A stretch of 64,000 nucleotides of DNA from an uncultured Collinsella sp. (GTDB lineage Bacteria > Actinomycetota > Coriobacteriia > Coriobacteriales > Coriobacteriaceae): contig CAKUGR010000009.1 in the NCBI GenBank assembly GCA_934654775.1, positions 1 to 64,000 on the forward strand, read 5' to 3'. Shown piece by piece: positions 15,620 to 25,021 of this stretch (positions are counted from its first letter, which is position 1; every line of letters begins with the position of its first letter). The position numbers were made by a program, and so were the translations under genes. Below the pieces are notes generated by a model. The model was given only the letters and a program-made list of their open reading frames with translations. It did no database searches and had not been told where the DNA came from.

Positions 15620-16534
15620 CTAGTGATACAGCCCCGGCTGATAGTGGTACTCGTTGCTCACATGCGGGCACAGCTGCCAAAAGGCGACGGCACTTGCCGC
15701 GGCCACGTTGAGCGAATCAACCCCATGTGCCATCGGAATGCGCACGGCGCGGTCGCAGCCTGCGATGGTCTTGGCACCCAGGCCAGCACCCTCGGTGCCC
15801 ATAAAGATCGCCAGGCGGTCAATCTTCTGCAGCACGGGATCATCCAGCGACACCGAGTCGTCCGTCAACGCCATGGCGGCACACGAAAAGCCGGCATCGT
15901 GCAGCGCGGACAGACCATCGTGCGGCCACACGCGTGCCTCACTGCCAATGCGCGTCCAGGGCACCTGGAACACCGTACCCATGCTTACGCGGGCCGAGCG
16001 ACGGTACAGCGGATCGCAGCAGGTGGGACTCACCAAAATGCCATCGACGTTCAGCGCGGCAGCCGAGCGGAAAATCGCGCCGACGTTGGTGTGGTCGACA
16101 ATGCCCTCGAGTACGCAGACGCGTACTGGGCGCTCCCCCGCCGCCCCGACGACGCCGCCCAAGAACTCATCAACCGGAATCTGACGCGGACGACGGAACG
16201 CAGCGAGCGCACCGCGCGTCACGTTAAAGCCCGTCAGCTGCTCCATAAGCTCCATCGAGGCAACGAACACGGGAACCGGACCCGCGCCCTCGCGTAGCGT
16301 CAGGCGCTCAAACAGCGGCATCATCTGGTCGAGCCAGCGCTCGCCCAAAAGAAAGCTCACCGGCTCGTATCCGGCTCGCACCGCGCGCTCGATGACCTTG
16401 GCGCTCTCGGCGATAAAAATGCCCTTCTGTGGCTCCAGCACGCAACGCAGCTCACGCTCAGTCAGTCGCACGTAGGCATCGAGCCGCTCGTCCTCGAGCG
16501 AATCGATTCGCAGAACCTCAACGGCATCAGTCAT
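15620..16534 (-). CDS. TrmH/SpoU family RNA 2'-O-methyltransferase
   Basis: A SPOUT-fold methyltransferase of about 304 residues. The three family motifs are present: NVGAIFRSA (motif 1), FMGTEGAGLG (motif 2) and IPMAHGVDSLNVAAASAVAFW (motif 3). The N-terminal part (about 1-110) matches a substrate-binding SpoU_sub-bind type domain. It would methylate the 2'-OH of a ribose in tRNA or rRNA; the target is unknown. I chose the ATG at 16534; its only upstream purine-rich site is rather distant. It follows folA after a gap of about 110 bases. Confidence 0.88.
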   Translation of the reverse strand: MTDAVEVLRIDSLEDERLDAYVRLTERELRCVLEPQKGIFIAESAKVIERAVRAGYEPVSFLLGERWLDQMMPLFERLTLREGAGPVPVFVASMELMEQLTGFNVTRGALAAFRRPRQIPVDEFLGGVVGAAGERPVRVCVLEGIVDHTNVGAIFRSAAALNVDGILVSPTCCDPLYRRSARVSMGTVFQVPWTRIGSEARVWPHDGLSALHDAGFSCAAMALTDDSVSLDDPVLQKIDRLAIFMGTEGAGLGAKTIAGCDRAVRIPMAHGVDSLNVAAASAVAFWQLCPHVSNEYHYQPGLYH

Positions 16535-16643
16535 AACAGCCAGCCCGCACCTTTCTTTACAGCGCATCTATACCAAACGAGGCGACGCTAAGCGCCGCCC
16601 CATGCATTCAAACAAACCGATGATACCGTTCACGCCAGACGAT

Positions 16644-17162
16644 TTACGCCTCAACGCGACGATACGTCACGAACTCATAATCGACACCCTCGTCGCCCTC
16701 GCCCGTGGCAATCGTGGCAACACCGTCACGCCGCGCAATCTCCCACGCGGGATCGGCATCCAGATCGGGAAAGTACGTATCCACGGCATGCACGCAATGG
16801 TTATGCGTGACCTCGGCCTCGGCGCAATACGGCAAAAACTGCCGATACACCTCGCCGCCGCCAATCACCCACGCAACGGGCTCGTCGGCCACGGCAGCCA
16901 GCGCCTCGTCAACGCTATGCACCACGTCAACGCCCTCGGGAGCAAAGCCCTCGTCGCGCGTGAGCACAATGTTGCGGCGATTCTTAAGCGGACGCCCGCC
17001 GGGAAAACTCAACAGCGTCTTGCGACCCATAATGACCGGGCAACCCTTGGTGCATGCCACAAAATGGCGCATGTCGGCGCGGTTGGACACCACCATGTCG
17101 CCCTCGCAGCCAATGCCCCAGTCATCGCACACGGCAACGATGGCAGAAAGCTTACAAGCCAT
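16644..17162 (-). CDS. folA: Dihydrofolate reductase
   Basis: NADPH-dependent reduction of dihydrofolate to tetrahydrofolate; about 172 residues. Visible features are the N-terminal strand LSAIVAVCDDWGIG, VIMGRKTLLSFPGGRPL for cofactor binding, and the WVIGGGEVYRQFLP segment. It directly follows thyA: the thyA stop (17172-17174) abuts an in-frame GTG at 17171, and the ATG at 17162 is three codons in. The pair makes sense because ThyA consumes methylene-tetrahydrofolate and produces dihydrofolate, which FolA recycles. Confidence 0.93.
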   Translation of the reverse strand: MACKLSAIVAVCDDWGIGCEGDMVVSNRADMRHFVACTKGCPVIMGRKTLLSFPGGRPLKNRRNIVLTRDEGFAPEGVDVVHSVDEALAAVADEPVAWVIGGGEVYRQFLPYCAEAEVTHNHCVHAVDTYFPDLDADPAWEIARRDGVATIATGEGDEGVDYEFVTYRRVEA

Positions 17163-17171
17163 ACCCGTCAC

Positions 17172-18020
17172 CTACACCGCGATGGGAATGTTCTTGACCT
17201 GCGGGCCGTGCTCGTAGCCCTCGACGATCAGGTCATCGGTCGTAAACGCATAGAAGTCGTGCACATCGGGGTTGAGCGTTACCTTGGGCGCCGCAAACTG
17301 CGGACGCTCGATAAGCTCGCGGACGATATCGACATGACGGTCGTAAATATGAGCATCGGCAATCACGTGCAGCAGCTCGCCGGGAATCATATCGACCGAC
17401 TGCGCCACCATCATCAGCAAAATGGCGTACTGGCACACGTTCCAGTTATTCGCGGCCAAGATATCCTGGCTGCGCTGGTTGAGAATCATGTTAAGCGTCG
17501 GCTTATCATCCTGCGGGCGCTGTGTGACGTTATAGGTCACGCTGTAAGCGCACGGATACAGGTGCATCTCGGACAGGTCACTAAACACATAGGTGTTCGT
17601 CATAATGCGGCGGCTGTACGGCGTGCTCTTAAGGTCGTACAGCACGCGATCCATCTGATCGAAGTCACCCTCGGCATAATGGCTCTTCTGCCCAATCTGA
17701 TACCCGTAGGCCTTGCCGATGGAGCCGGTCTCGTCGGCCCACTCATCCCAAATGTGGCTGTTGAGATCATGCACGTTATTGGACTTCTTTTGATAGATCC
17801 ATAGGATCTCATCCATGGCAGATTTGAGGGCCGTACGACGCAGGGTAAGCGCCGGAAACTCCTCACGCAGGTCGTAGCGTGCCGTGACACCAAAGTTTTT
17901 AATGGTATAGGCAGGGGTGCCATCCTCCCACACCGGACGGACCTTTTGGCCCTCGGTGGTGGTGCCATGGTCCAGAATATCGCGGCACATGGTTACAAAC
18001 TGTTGATCAGCCTTGCTCAT
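17172..18020 (-). CDS. thyA: Thymidylate synthase
   Basis: Converts dUMP to dTMP using methylene-tetrahydrofolate; 282 residues. The nucleophilic cysteine lies in YPCAYSVTYNVT, where the usual PPCH is PCAY, as in a Gram-positive subgroup of ThyA. The folate/dUMP part QRSQDILAANNWNVCQYA and the HVIADAHIYDRHVD segment are also recognisable. The start at 18020 is supported by AGGAGGGTCA directly upstream. It is coupled to folA and divergent from the DUF134/NifX-like gene; a TACAAT box (18055-18060, minus strand) could be its -10 element. Confidence 0.93.
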   Translation of the reverse strand: MSKADQQFVTMCRDILDHGTTTEGQKVRPVWEDGTPAYTIKNFGVTARYDLREEFPALTLRRTALKSAMDEILWIYQKKSNNVHDLNSHIWDEWADETGSIGKAYGYQIGQKSHYAEGDFDQMDRVLYDLKSTPYSRRIMTNTYVFSDLSEMHLYPCAYSVTYNVTQRPQDDKPTLNMILNQRSQDILAANNWNVCQYAILLMMVAQSVDMIPGELLHVIADAHIYDRHVDIVRELIERPQFAAPKVTLNPDVHDFYAFTTDDLIVEGYEHGPQVKNIPIAV

Positions 18021-18106
18021 TGACCCTCCTGTCAGTCGCCTACAAGCGAGATTCATTGTAGCCCAGGCACACGCGGCCCCACAGCCCAAACATAAGCCCT
18101 CGTTTT

Positions 18107-18172
18107 CTGGCATATGTCAGAAATTCCTTGCGCAAATCTACGCGTTCGCTATTCTATTGTTGACATATGTCA
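18107..18172 (+). promoter_or_regulatory. Promoter with paired palindromic operators upstream of the DUF134 fusion gene
   Basis: A perfect 12-bp palindrome TGACATATGTCA (18161-18172) and a near-perfect CTGGCATATGTCAG (18107-18120) are 53 bases apart centre to centre, about five helical turns. Between them lie a -35-like TTGCGC (18128-18133) and a -10-like TATTCT (18150-18155). The downstream palindrome would cover the start site, as expected for repression. The obvious candidate regulator is the DUF134 domain encoded immediately downstream. Confidence 0.6.
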
Positions 18173-18186
18173 GATAAGGAGGGCGC

Positions 18187-18951
18187 ATGGCAGGAAGAAG
18201 CGAGAAACTGCGCCGCGTCGGGATCATCCCCGAATATCGCGGCTTTACCCCTGACGGTCTAGCCAGTGGAGACGCCATCGACATGACAATCGACGAGCTC
18301 GAAGTCCTGCGCCTCTGCGACCTGGAAGGCCTCAATCAAGAGGCGGTCGCCCAGCAGATGGGCATCGCCCGTGCCACGGTGGCGGCCATTTGCAGCCGCG
18401 CGCATCGAAAGGTGGCAAACGCCTTGGTCAACGGGCGAGCGCTCATCATCGAGGGCGGTACTATCGCGTACTCCCCCATCGCAACAACGACGGCCGCATG
18501 GCCAGCAAAGGAGGTCGGCACCATGAGGGTGGCAACCACGTACGACAACGGCAACATCTTTATGCACTTTGGACGCAGCGAGCAGTTCAAGATCTACGAC
18601 ATTCAGGACGGTAAGGTGCTCAACGAGCAGGTCGTGGGCACCGGCGGCACCGGTCACGGCGCCCTGGCTGGCCTGCTCGCCAACGGCGGTGTCGATACGC
18701 TCATCTGTGGCGGTATCGGCGGCGGCGCCATCAACGCGCTCGCCCAGGCCGGCATCACGGTCTATGCCGGCGCCCAGGGCAGCTGCGACGCCTGCGTCGA
18801 GGCGCTCATCGCCGGCACGCTCGTACAAAACGGCGAGGCCACATGCGACTGTCACGGCCACGAGCACGGGCACGCCCACGAGCATAGCGAATCCTGCGGC
18901 TGCCACGGCAATCACGAGCACGAGGGCCACGAGGGCTGCGGCTGCCATTAA
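18187..18951 (+). CDS. DUF134 helix-turn-helix / NifX-NafY-like fusion with His/Cys-rich tail
   Basis: A 254-residue three-part protein. Residues 1-95 form a DUF134 domain with a sigma-like helix-turn-helix (LNQEAVAQQMGIARATVAAICSRAHR split across 49-74). Residues 113-215 match the dinitrogenase iron-molybdenum cofactor biosynthesis (NifX/NafY-like) fold, with glycine-rich GTGGTGHGALAG and CGGIGGGA loops. The tail 220-254 holds 11 His and 6 Cys in 35 residues and probably binds metal. An internal ATG at 18523 (Met113) is preceded by AAAGGAGG at 18507-18514, so the second domain could also be made separately. AAGGAGGG precedes the main ATG. Paired palindromes overlap its promoter. There is no nitrogenase context; a metal or Fe-S regulatory role is inference. 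Confidence 0.85.
   Translation: MAGRSEKLRRVGIIPEYRGFTPDGLASGDAIDMTIDELEVLRLCDLEGLNQEAVAQQMGIARATVAAICSRAHRKVANALVNGRALIIEGGTIAYSPIATTTAAWPAKEVGTMRVATTYDNGNIFMHFGRSEQFKIYDIQDGKVLNEQVVGTGGTGHGALAGLLANGGVDTLICGGIGGGAINALAQAGITVYAGAQGSCDACVEALIAGTLVQNGEATCDCHGHEHGHAHEHSESCGCHGNHEHEGHEGCGCH
18507..18525 (+). promoter_or_regulatory. Internal ribosome binding site and start codon inside the DUF134/NifX-like gene
   Basis: AAAGGAGG (18507-18514) lies eight bases before ATG 18523-18525, in frame with the upstream domain and exactly at the linker between the two folds. It could produce a free 142-residue NifX-like protein alongside the full-length fusion. Confidence 0.6.
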
Positions 18952-19014
18952 CGACACGGCACTGCGAGCTCGGGGCGCGACGCTGAACGCAACCCAACAA
19001 TCAAAGCCAACAGT

Positions 19015-19046
19015 AAAGGCCACCCGGTAGCTTCCGAGCGGCCTTT
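19015..19046. terminator. Probable bidirectional terminator
   Basis: AAAGGCC (19015-19021) pairs with GGCCTTT (19040-19046), with further partial pairing inside the loop. It sits between the convergent DUF134 fusion gene and ffh. Confidence 0.55.
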
Positions 19047-19071
19047 GCCATATCAAGCTGGAATTACAGCC

Positions 19072-20547
19072 CTATTTCTTATTACGCATCTGCGCTTCCA
19101 TCTGGCGCAGCAGCTCCATATCGGATTTGGGACCGCCCGTACCCAGGCCGCCCATGCCGCCCAGACCCATAGCGTCCAGGCCAGGGATATTGGGCATGCG
19201 CATCCTCTTGCCTTTCTTTCCCTTTTTGCCCTTCTTGCCGCCGGCCTGTGCCTGATTGGCCATCGTGCGCATGCGGCCCATCATCTTATTCATCTCGCCC
19301 CACTGCTTCATAAGGCTGTTGACCTCGGTGGGGGTTACGCCGGCGCCCTTGGCGATACGCGCGCGACGCTGGCCGTTGATGATGGAGGGACGCAGGCGCT
19401 CCTCCTTGGTCATCGACATGATAATGGCCTCGTTCTTATCGAAGATGCCCTCGTCCAAGTTGCCGCCCATCTGGTTGAGCGCGCGCTGGCCACCGGGGAG
19501 CATGCCCAGGATACCCTTCATGCCGCCCATCTTTTTGACGGCTTTCATCTGGTCGAGCATGTCGTTCATGGTGAAGCCCTCGCGCAGCATACGCTCGGCA
19601 GCCTCAAGCTGCTCTGCATCGGCTGCCTCCTGGGCCTTCTCGATGATGCCGACGACATCGCCCATGCCCAGAATACGCTTGGCCATGCGATCGGGATAGA
19701 ACGGCTCAAGCGAGTCGGGCTTCTCGCCCATGCTCACAAACTTGATGGGCTTGCCGGTCACCTGACGCACCGAAAGTGCGCCACCGCCACGGGCGTCACC
19801 GTCGAGCTTGGAGATAATCACGCCATCAAAGTCGGTGCGCTCGGCAAACGTCGAGACCACGTTGACGATGTCCTGGCCGGTCATGGCGTCGACGACCATC
19901 AGCACCTGGTCGGGCTTGACGGCCTTCTTGATATCGACGGCCTCCTGCATCATCTGCTCGTCGATCTGAAGACGACCGGCGGTATCGACGATCACCACGT
20001 CACGCAAGTGGTCGACGGCCTCCTGGATGGCGCCCTTGGCAATGTCGATCGGGTGCGCACCGTCGCCGCGGAAGACCGGTACGCCGATCTCGCCACCGAG
20101 CGTGGCCAGCTGGTCGGCAGCGGCGGGACGGTAGACGTCGCACGCGGCGAGCAGCGGCGAGCGGCCCTGCTTCTTGAGCAGGTAGGCAAGCTTAACGGCA
20201 GCCGTGGTCTTACCGGAGCCCTGCAGGCCCACGAGCATGATGACATTGGGAATGCGGTTGCTAAAGACGAGTTTGCTCTCGGTTGAGCCGAGCATCTCGG
20301 TGAGCTCGTCGAGCACGATCTTGACGACGTTTTGTGCCGGCGACAGCGACTCCATGACCTCGGCGGTCATGCAGCGCTCCTTGGTCTTGGCGACGAACTC
20401 CTTGACGACCTTGAAATTGACGTCGGCCTCGAGCAGTGCCATGCGAATATCGCGCATGGCCGAAGTAATATCGGCCTCGGTCAGCTTGCCCTTGCCACGC
20501 AGGCGGTCAAATGTGTCGTTGAGGCGATCGCTCAGGGAATCAAACAC
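19072..20547 (-). CDS. ffh: Signal recognition particle protein Ffh
   Basis: The SRP54 GTPase, which binds signal peptides together with 4.5S/6S RNA and docks at FtsY. The N domain (about 1-90) is followed by the G domain with GLQGSGKTTAAVKLA near 104-118, DTAGR and SKLDGDARGG; the methionine-rich M domain follows, with a Lys-rich and Gly/Met-rich tail. The 491-residue length is slightly above average because of that tail. It lies ten bases downstream of ftsY, so the two SRP GTPases are co-expressed. No SRP RNA gene was recognised in the window. Confidence 0.96.
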   Translation of the reverse strand: MFDSLSDRLNDTFDRLRGKGKLTEADITSAMRDIRMALLEADVNFKVVKEFVAKTKERCMTAEVMESLSPAQNVVKIVLDELTEMLGSTESKLVFSNRIPNVIMLVGLQGSGKTTAAVKLAYLLKKQGRSPLLAACDVYRPAAADQLATLGGEIGVPVFRGDGAHPIDIAKGAIQEAVDHLRDVVIVDTAGRLQIDEQMMQEAVDIKKAVKPDQVLMVVDAMTGQDIVNVVSTFAERTDFDGVIISKLDGDARGGGALSVRQVTGKPIKFVSMGEKPDSLEPFYPDRMAKRILGMGDVVGIIEKAQEAADAEQLEAAERMLREGFTMNDMLDQMKAVKKMGGMKGILGMLPGGQRALNQMGGNLDEGIFDKNEAIIMSMTKEERLRPSIINGQRRARIAKGAGVTPTEVNSLMKQWGEMNKMMGRMRTMANQAQAGGKKGKKGKKGKRMRMPNIPGLDAMGLGGMGGLGTGGPKSDMELLRQMEAQMRNKK

Positions 20548-20557
20548 TAGTCACTCC

Positions 20558-21475
20558 TTAGTTGGACTCGCCCACCAGGGCGCGACAGAAATCTTTGGCG
20601 TTAAACTCCTGCAGGTCATCGACCTGCTCACCCACGCCGATGCGCAGGATCGGGAGCTTGAGCTTCTCGGCCACGGCCATGGCGATACCGCCCTTAGCCG
20701 TACCGTCGAGCTTAGTCATGATAATACCGTCCAGGCCCAGCGCCTCGTTAAACTCGAGCGCCTGGTTCAGACCGTTCTGACCAGTGGCGGCATCGATCAC
20801 AAGCACGACCGAGACGGGCATGGGGCCGGCGGCCATATTGGCGGCGCGCTTACGGGTCACGTTGACCACCTTGGCGAGCTCGCGCATAAGCTCGGGACTC
20901 GTGTGCAGACGACCGGCGGTATCGATGAGCACCAGGTCGCTGCCGCGCTTATCGGCCTCGTCGAGCACGTCATAGCACACGCTCGCCGGATCGGAGCCGC
21001 GGTCACGCTTGATAACCGGTACGCCGGCACGCTGGCCCCACACATCGAGCTGCTCGATGGCGGCGGCGCGGAAGGTGTCGGCCGAACCGATCACCACGTT
21101 CTTGCCGCGGGCGGCCATGGCGCTCGCAATCTTGCCGACCGTGGTGGTCTTGCCGGCACCGTTAATGCCCACAAACAGCACGCAGCTCGGCGTGTCGGAA
21201 AACGGGTCGCGCTCAACAGGCACAAAATGGCCCTCGAGCTGCTCGGCCAAGGCGCGGCGAAGCTGCGGGGCGGTCTTGAGGTTCTTCTTGGCCGCGGCGT
21301 CGCGCAGGTCATCGGAGACCTGAATGGCGACCTCGGCACCCATGTCACCCATGACGAGGGTGTCCTCAAGATCCTCCCAAAAATCCTCATCGACCTCGCC
21401 GCCAAAGTAGAAGACCTCGTTGAGGGCCTCGCGGCTGCGCTCAAGTCCGCGCGAGAGTGCGTCAAAGAATCCCAT
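20558..21475 (-). CDS. ftsY: Signal recognition particle receptor FtsY
   Basis: SRP receptor GTPase at the membrane, partner of Ffh. The NG domain has GINGAGKTTTVGKIA (G1, near residues 103-117), DTAGRLHTSPELM and TKLDGTAKGG. At 305 residues it lacks the long acidic A domain of the enterobacterial protein. Its ATG overlaps the smc stop codon region by one base, so smc and ftsY are translationally coupled. Confidence 0.95.
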   Translation of the reverse strand: MGFFDALSRGLERSREALNEVFYFGGEVDEDFWEDLEDTLVMGDMGAEVAIQVSDDLRDAAAKKNLKTAPQLRRALAEQLEGHFVPVERDPFSDTPSCVLFVGINGAGKTTTVGKIASAMAARGKNVVIGSADTFRAAAIEQLDVWGQRAGVPVIKRDRGSDPASVCYDVLDEADKRGSDLVLIDTAGRLHTSPELMRELAKVVNVTRKRAANMAAGPMPVSVVLVIDAATGQNGLNQALEFNEALGLDGIIMTKLDGTAKGGIAMAVAEKLKLPILRIGVGEQVDDLQEFNAKDFCRALVGESN

Positions 21476-24400
21476 TATGCATTCACGACCTTTCCGGTTT
21501 CGCGATCGAGTTTTTGCGAGACGACGCGACTGACGCCGTCGGCTTGCATCGAGACGCCGTAGAGAACGTCAGCATCCTCCATAGTACGGCGCTGATGCGA
21601 GATTACCAAGAGCTGCGTATCGGAACGCAGCACATCGAGGGCGCCGATGAGCTTGGACAGGTTGGCGTCGTCGAGCGCAGCCTCGACCTCGTCCAGCACA
21701 TAAAACGGCACCGTGCGCGTACGGTATACGGCAAAGAGCAGGGCGAGCGCCGTCAGGCTCTTCTCGCCACCCGACATGAGCATCATCTTGGTGATGCGCT
21801 TGCCGCGCGGCTGCGCCACGACCTCAATGCCCGTCTCGGCCGGATGCTCGGGGTCGGTCATCTCCAGGTGAGCCTGACCGCCCGGGAAGAGCATGGCGAA
21901 GATCTCGCGGAAATTCGCATCAACCTTCTCAAACGTCACCAGGAACGCCTTGCGCATCTTGCGGTCGATCGCCACGGTGATCTTGGTAAGCGCCTTGCGC
22001 GCGCTCTCAAGATCGGCCAGCTGCTCCTCGATGTAATCGGCACGGCGCTTGAGCTGCTCGTACTCCTCCATGGCGACTTGGTTCACAGGACCCAAGTTGT
22101 TGATCTGGCGCACGAGTTGGTTAAGCTCGCGCTCGGCGGCATCGCGATCGGTGGGCGCCGGCAGCATGAGCGCTTCCTCGAGCACCGTGGTACCATCGGC
22201 AGTGATGGCCTTGATGGCAGCCTCGACCTGCACCTCGAGCTTGCCGCGCGCCACCTTGAACTCATTTTGCGCCGTGGCGGCAACATCGACCCTCTCTTTG
22301 GCGCGGGCGACCTCGGTCTTGGCGTCCTCGATGGTCTTCTTAAGCGAAGCCGAGTCCGCCTCCTCAAGCGATGCCTGATCGCGCAGGCGCGCAGCCCAGT
22401 CCGAGGCACGCTCCAACAGGGCAGAATAGCGCTCATGCATGGGATCGACGCGAAGGCGCAGCAGCTCGAGCGAGCGTGAGGCCTGACGCGTCCCGCGGAT
22501 ACGACGGTCGATACCCTCCAGGCGATGCTCAAGATCGGGCACGCGGCCCTTCAGCGAACGCAGGCGCTCGCTCGTCTGGGCCAGGCGGACCTTGGCGTCG
22601 GCGAGCTTACCGGCAGCCTCGGAATCGTCACGGCGCACGCGGTCGAGCTCGTCGTTGGCCTCGGCAATCTGCAAGCCCAAGTCGCTCGCCTGCGCACGAG
22701 CTTCGTCACGCGAACGGGTAAGTTCGTCCACGCGCGGACGCGCAGCGCGAACGGCCTCTGCGGCCTGCTCGCGGCGCTTGGAAATCCGTACCCGCTCGAC
22801 CTCGGCATTGTTGGCACTCTGCTCCAGGCGGCCGATCTCGGACAGCAGGGAGCGACGCTCGCCCTCAAGACGGGCGATCTCGCCGGCAGCATCGCCCTCG
22901 GCAGCACGGGCCTCCTCAACGGCAATGTTGGCCTCGACGACCTGATCCGAAACATGCTCAAACACGGCAGCAAGATCGGGCTCCAGGCCTTCCAGCTCGC
23001 GGATACGACGCTTACGCTCCAAGGCACCCGAAGCCTCGCCGGCATCGAGCCCCACGCGAACCAGACCGCCGCAGGCAACGCGTGCACCATCGGGCGTCAC
23101 GTAGGTCACACCGCCAACGACGGGCGCGGCCAGTGCGGCAGAAAGGTCATCGACCACGTAATAGCCGCCGAGCAGTGCCTCGACGACCGGACCGTAGCCC
23201 GCACGCACGGACAGGCAATCAACAAGACGGGTACCGGCGGCACCCTCGGCAGCCGCAGAGCCACTCACGCTGCGCGTCACCAGCAGCGCCTCGCCCGAGG
23301 CCTTCTTCTGATTCAGGGCAGCGCGACCGGCGCGCTCGAGTGCGGCAGCGTTATCGAACAACAGGGCATCGATATCGCCGGCAAGCAGCTGCTCAACCAG
23401 GCCCTCGAGATCGCGAGGGGCTTCGAGCACGTCGCCCAGACGGCCCGAAACATCGTCGCCCAGCGCGCCCACCAGACGGCTCACGAGCGGTGAGCTGTCT
23501 GCCATGCGGGCATCGAGCTTCTTTTGGCTGGCAAGCTCCGAGCGAACCTCGGACAGCTTGTTGCGCGCCTCGCTCTCGCGGGCACGCAGGTCCTTGAGGG
23601 CAGCGCGTGCCGTCTCGGTGGCCTCGCGCGCATCGCTCTGGGCCTGACGGGCCGCCTCAAGAGCGCTCTCAAGCTCCTCAGCACGGTCGCGGCGGCTATC
23701 AAGCGATGCTGTGACCTCCTCGAGCTGTTCATCAATCTGCTCCAGGCGCGAGGCGTACATGTTGTCCTCGACCTCGGCATTGCTCAGCGAGTCCTTCACC
23801 TTAGCGAGCTCGAGCGCGGCGTTATCGGCCACACGCTGGACATCACGCTGCTCGCGCGTGAGCTGCGAAATCTGATTGTCAAGCGCAACGCGACGCTCGT
23901 GGAGCTCGGCGGCGGCAGGGCCGGCGGCGTCAACGTCGTCCTGGGCCTGCATATGCGCGCCGGTCACTTCCTCGAGCTGGGCACGCGCATCCTCGAGCTC
24001 CTCGACCACGCGACGACGCTGATGCTCGGAGCTCGAGATCTGGCCGCGCATGTCGGACAGGCGCGACACCATGTTGTGACCCTTTTCCTCGAGCAGGCGC
24101 ATATCGGAGTTAATGCGGCCGACCACATCTTGCATATGGCGGCGCTGCTCGCCCAAGTCGCCCACAAACAGGCCCTTTTCTTCGAGCATGACCTGGAGCT
24201 TCTCGAGCTCGCGCTCCTTTTCACCCAAGCGGTATTGCGCAAGCTCAAGCTCGGCAGCGCCCTCCTTGGAGCGGCTTTCCAGGTCGTTCCACTGCGACTG
24301 CAGCGAACGAAGCTCGTCGACAGCCAGCATCTGCGTAAGCTCGTTCGCGCGCGAGGACAGCTCTTTGTACTTGCGCGCGCGATCGACCTGACGCTCCAGC

Positions 24401-25011
24401 GGCCGCAGCTGACGGGCGATTTCCTTGTTGATGTCGCGGGCACGGGTCAGGTGCTCGTCCATCGATTTAATCTTTTTGAGCGCACGTTCCTTGCGACGCT
24501 TATGCTTGGAGATGCCGGCGGCCTCCTCAATGAGGGCACGGCGCTCCTCGGGGCGGCTCTGCAAAATGGCGTCGAGCTTGCCCTGGCTGATGATGGAATG
24601 CGTATCCTTGCCCAGTCCCGAATCGTGCAGGATGTCCTGGATGTCCATCAGGCGGCACGGGCTCGAGTTGATGAGGTACTCGCTTTCGCCCGAGCGATAC
24701 ATGCGGCGGGTGATAGCCACCTCGTCAAAGTCGACAGGAAGCATATGGTCCGAGTTATCGAGCACCAGCGTGACCTCGGCCACACCCACCGGCTTGCGCG
24801 CCGACGAGCCCGAGAAGATGACGTCCTCCATGGCCTGGCCGCGCAGCTGCTTGGCGCTCTGCTCGCCCAGGACCCACAGAATCGAGTCGGAGATGTTCGA
24901 TTTTCCCGAGCCGTTGGGACCGACGATGACGGTTAGGCCCGGCTCAAACGTCATATGGGCGCGGTCGGCAAACGACTTGAACCCTTTGAGCGTGAGGGAC
25001 TTGAGATACAC
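21475..25011 (-). CDS. smc: Chromosome segregation protein SMC
   Basis: Structural maintenance of chromosomes ATPase of 1178 residues, the core of bacterial condensin. The N-terminal ATP-binding head has GPNGSGKSN near residue 32. Long coiled coils (about 170-500 and 680-1020) flank a hinge of about 150 residues (around 510-660). The C-terminal head has the signature LMSGGEKSLTALALLFA and the Walker B YVLDEVEAALDDAN. It follows rnc by ten bases. Its partners ScpA and ScpB are not in the window. Confidence 0.97.
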   Translation of the reverse strand: MYLKSLTLKGFKSFADRAHMTFEPGLTVIVGPNGSGKSNISDSILWVLGEQSAKQLRGQAMEDVIFSGSSARKPVGVAEVTLVLDNSDHMLPVDFDEVAITRRMYRSGESEYLINSSPCRLMDIQDILHDSGLGKDTHSIISQGKLDAILQSRPEERRALIEEAAGISKHKRRKERALKKIKSMDEHLTRARDINKEIARQLRPLERQVDRARKYKELSSRANELTQMLAVDELRSLQSQWNDLESRSKEGAAELELAQYRLGEKERELEKLQVMLEEKGLFVGDLGEQRRHMQDVVGRINSDMRLLEEKGHNMVSRLSDMRGQISSSEHQRRRVVEELEDARAQLEEVTGAHMQAQDDVDAAGPAAAELHERRVALDNQISQLTREQRDVQRVADNAALELAKVKDSLSNAEVEDNMYASRLEQIDEQLEEVTASLDSRRDRAEELESALEAARQAQSDAREATETARAALKDLRARESEARNKLSEVRSELASQKKLDARMADSSPLVSRLVGALGDDVSGRLGDVLEAPRDLEGLVEQLLAGDIDALLFDNAAALERAGRAALNQKKASGEALLVTRSVSGSAAAEGAAGTRLVDCLSVRAGYGPVVEALLGGYYVVDDLSAALAAPVVGGVTYVTPDGARVACGGLVRVGLDAGEASGALERKRRIRELEGLEPDLAAVFEHVSDQVVEANIAVEEARAAEGDAAGEIARLEGERRSLLSEIGRLEQSANNAEVERVRISKRREQAAEAVRAARPRVDELTRSRDEARAQASDLGLQIAEANDELDRVRRDDSEAAGKLADAKVRLAQTSERLRSLKGRVPDLEHRLEGIDRRIRGTRQASRSLELLRLRVDPMHERYSALLERASDWAARLRDQASLEEADSASLKKTIEDAKTEVARAKERVDVAATAQNEFKVARGKLEVQVEAAIKAITADGTTVLEEALMLPAPTDRDAAERELNQLVRQINNLGPVNQVAMEEYEQLKRRADYIEEQLADLESARKALTKITVAIDRKMRKAFLVTFEKVDANFREIFAMLFPGGQAHLEMTDPEHPAETGIEVVAQPRGKRITKMMLMSGGEKSLTALALLFAVYRTRTVPFYVLDEVEAALDDANLSKLIGALDVLRSDTQLLVISHQRRTMEDADVLYGVSMQADGVSRVVSQKLDRETGKVVNA

Positions 25012-25021
25012 GGTTCCTCGC

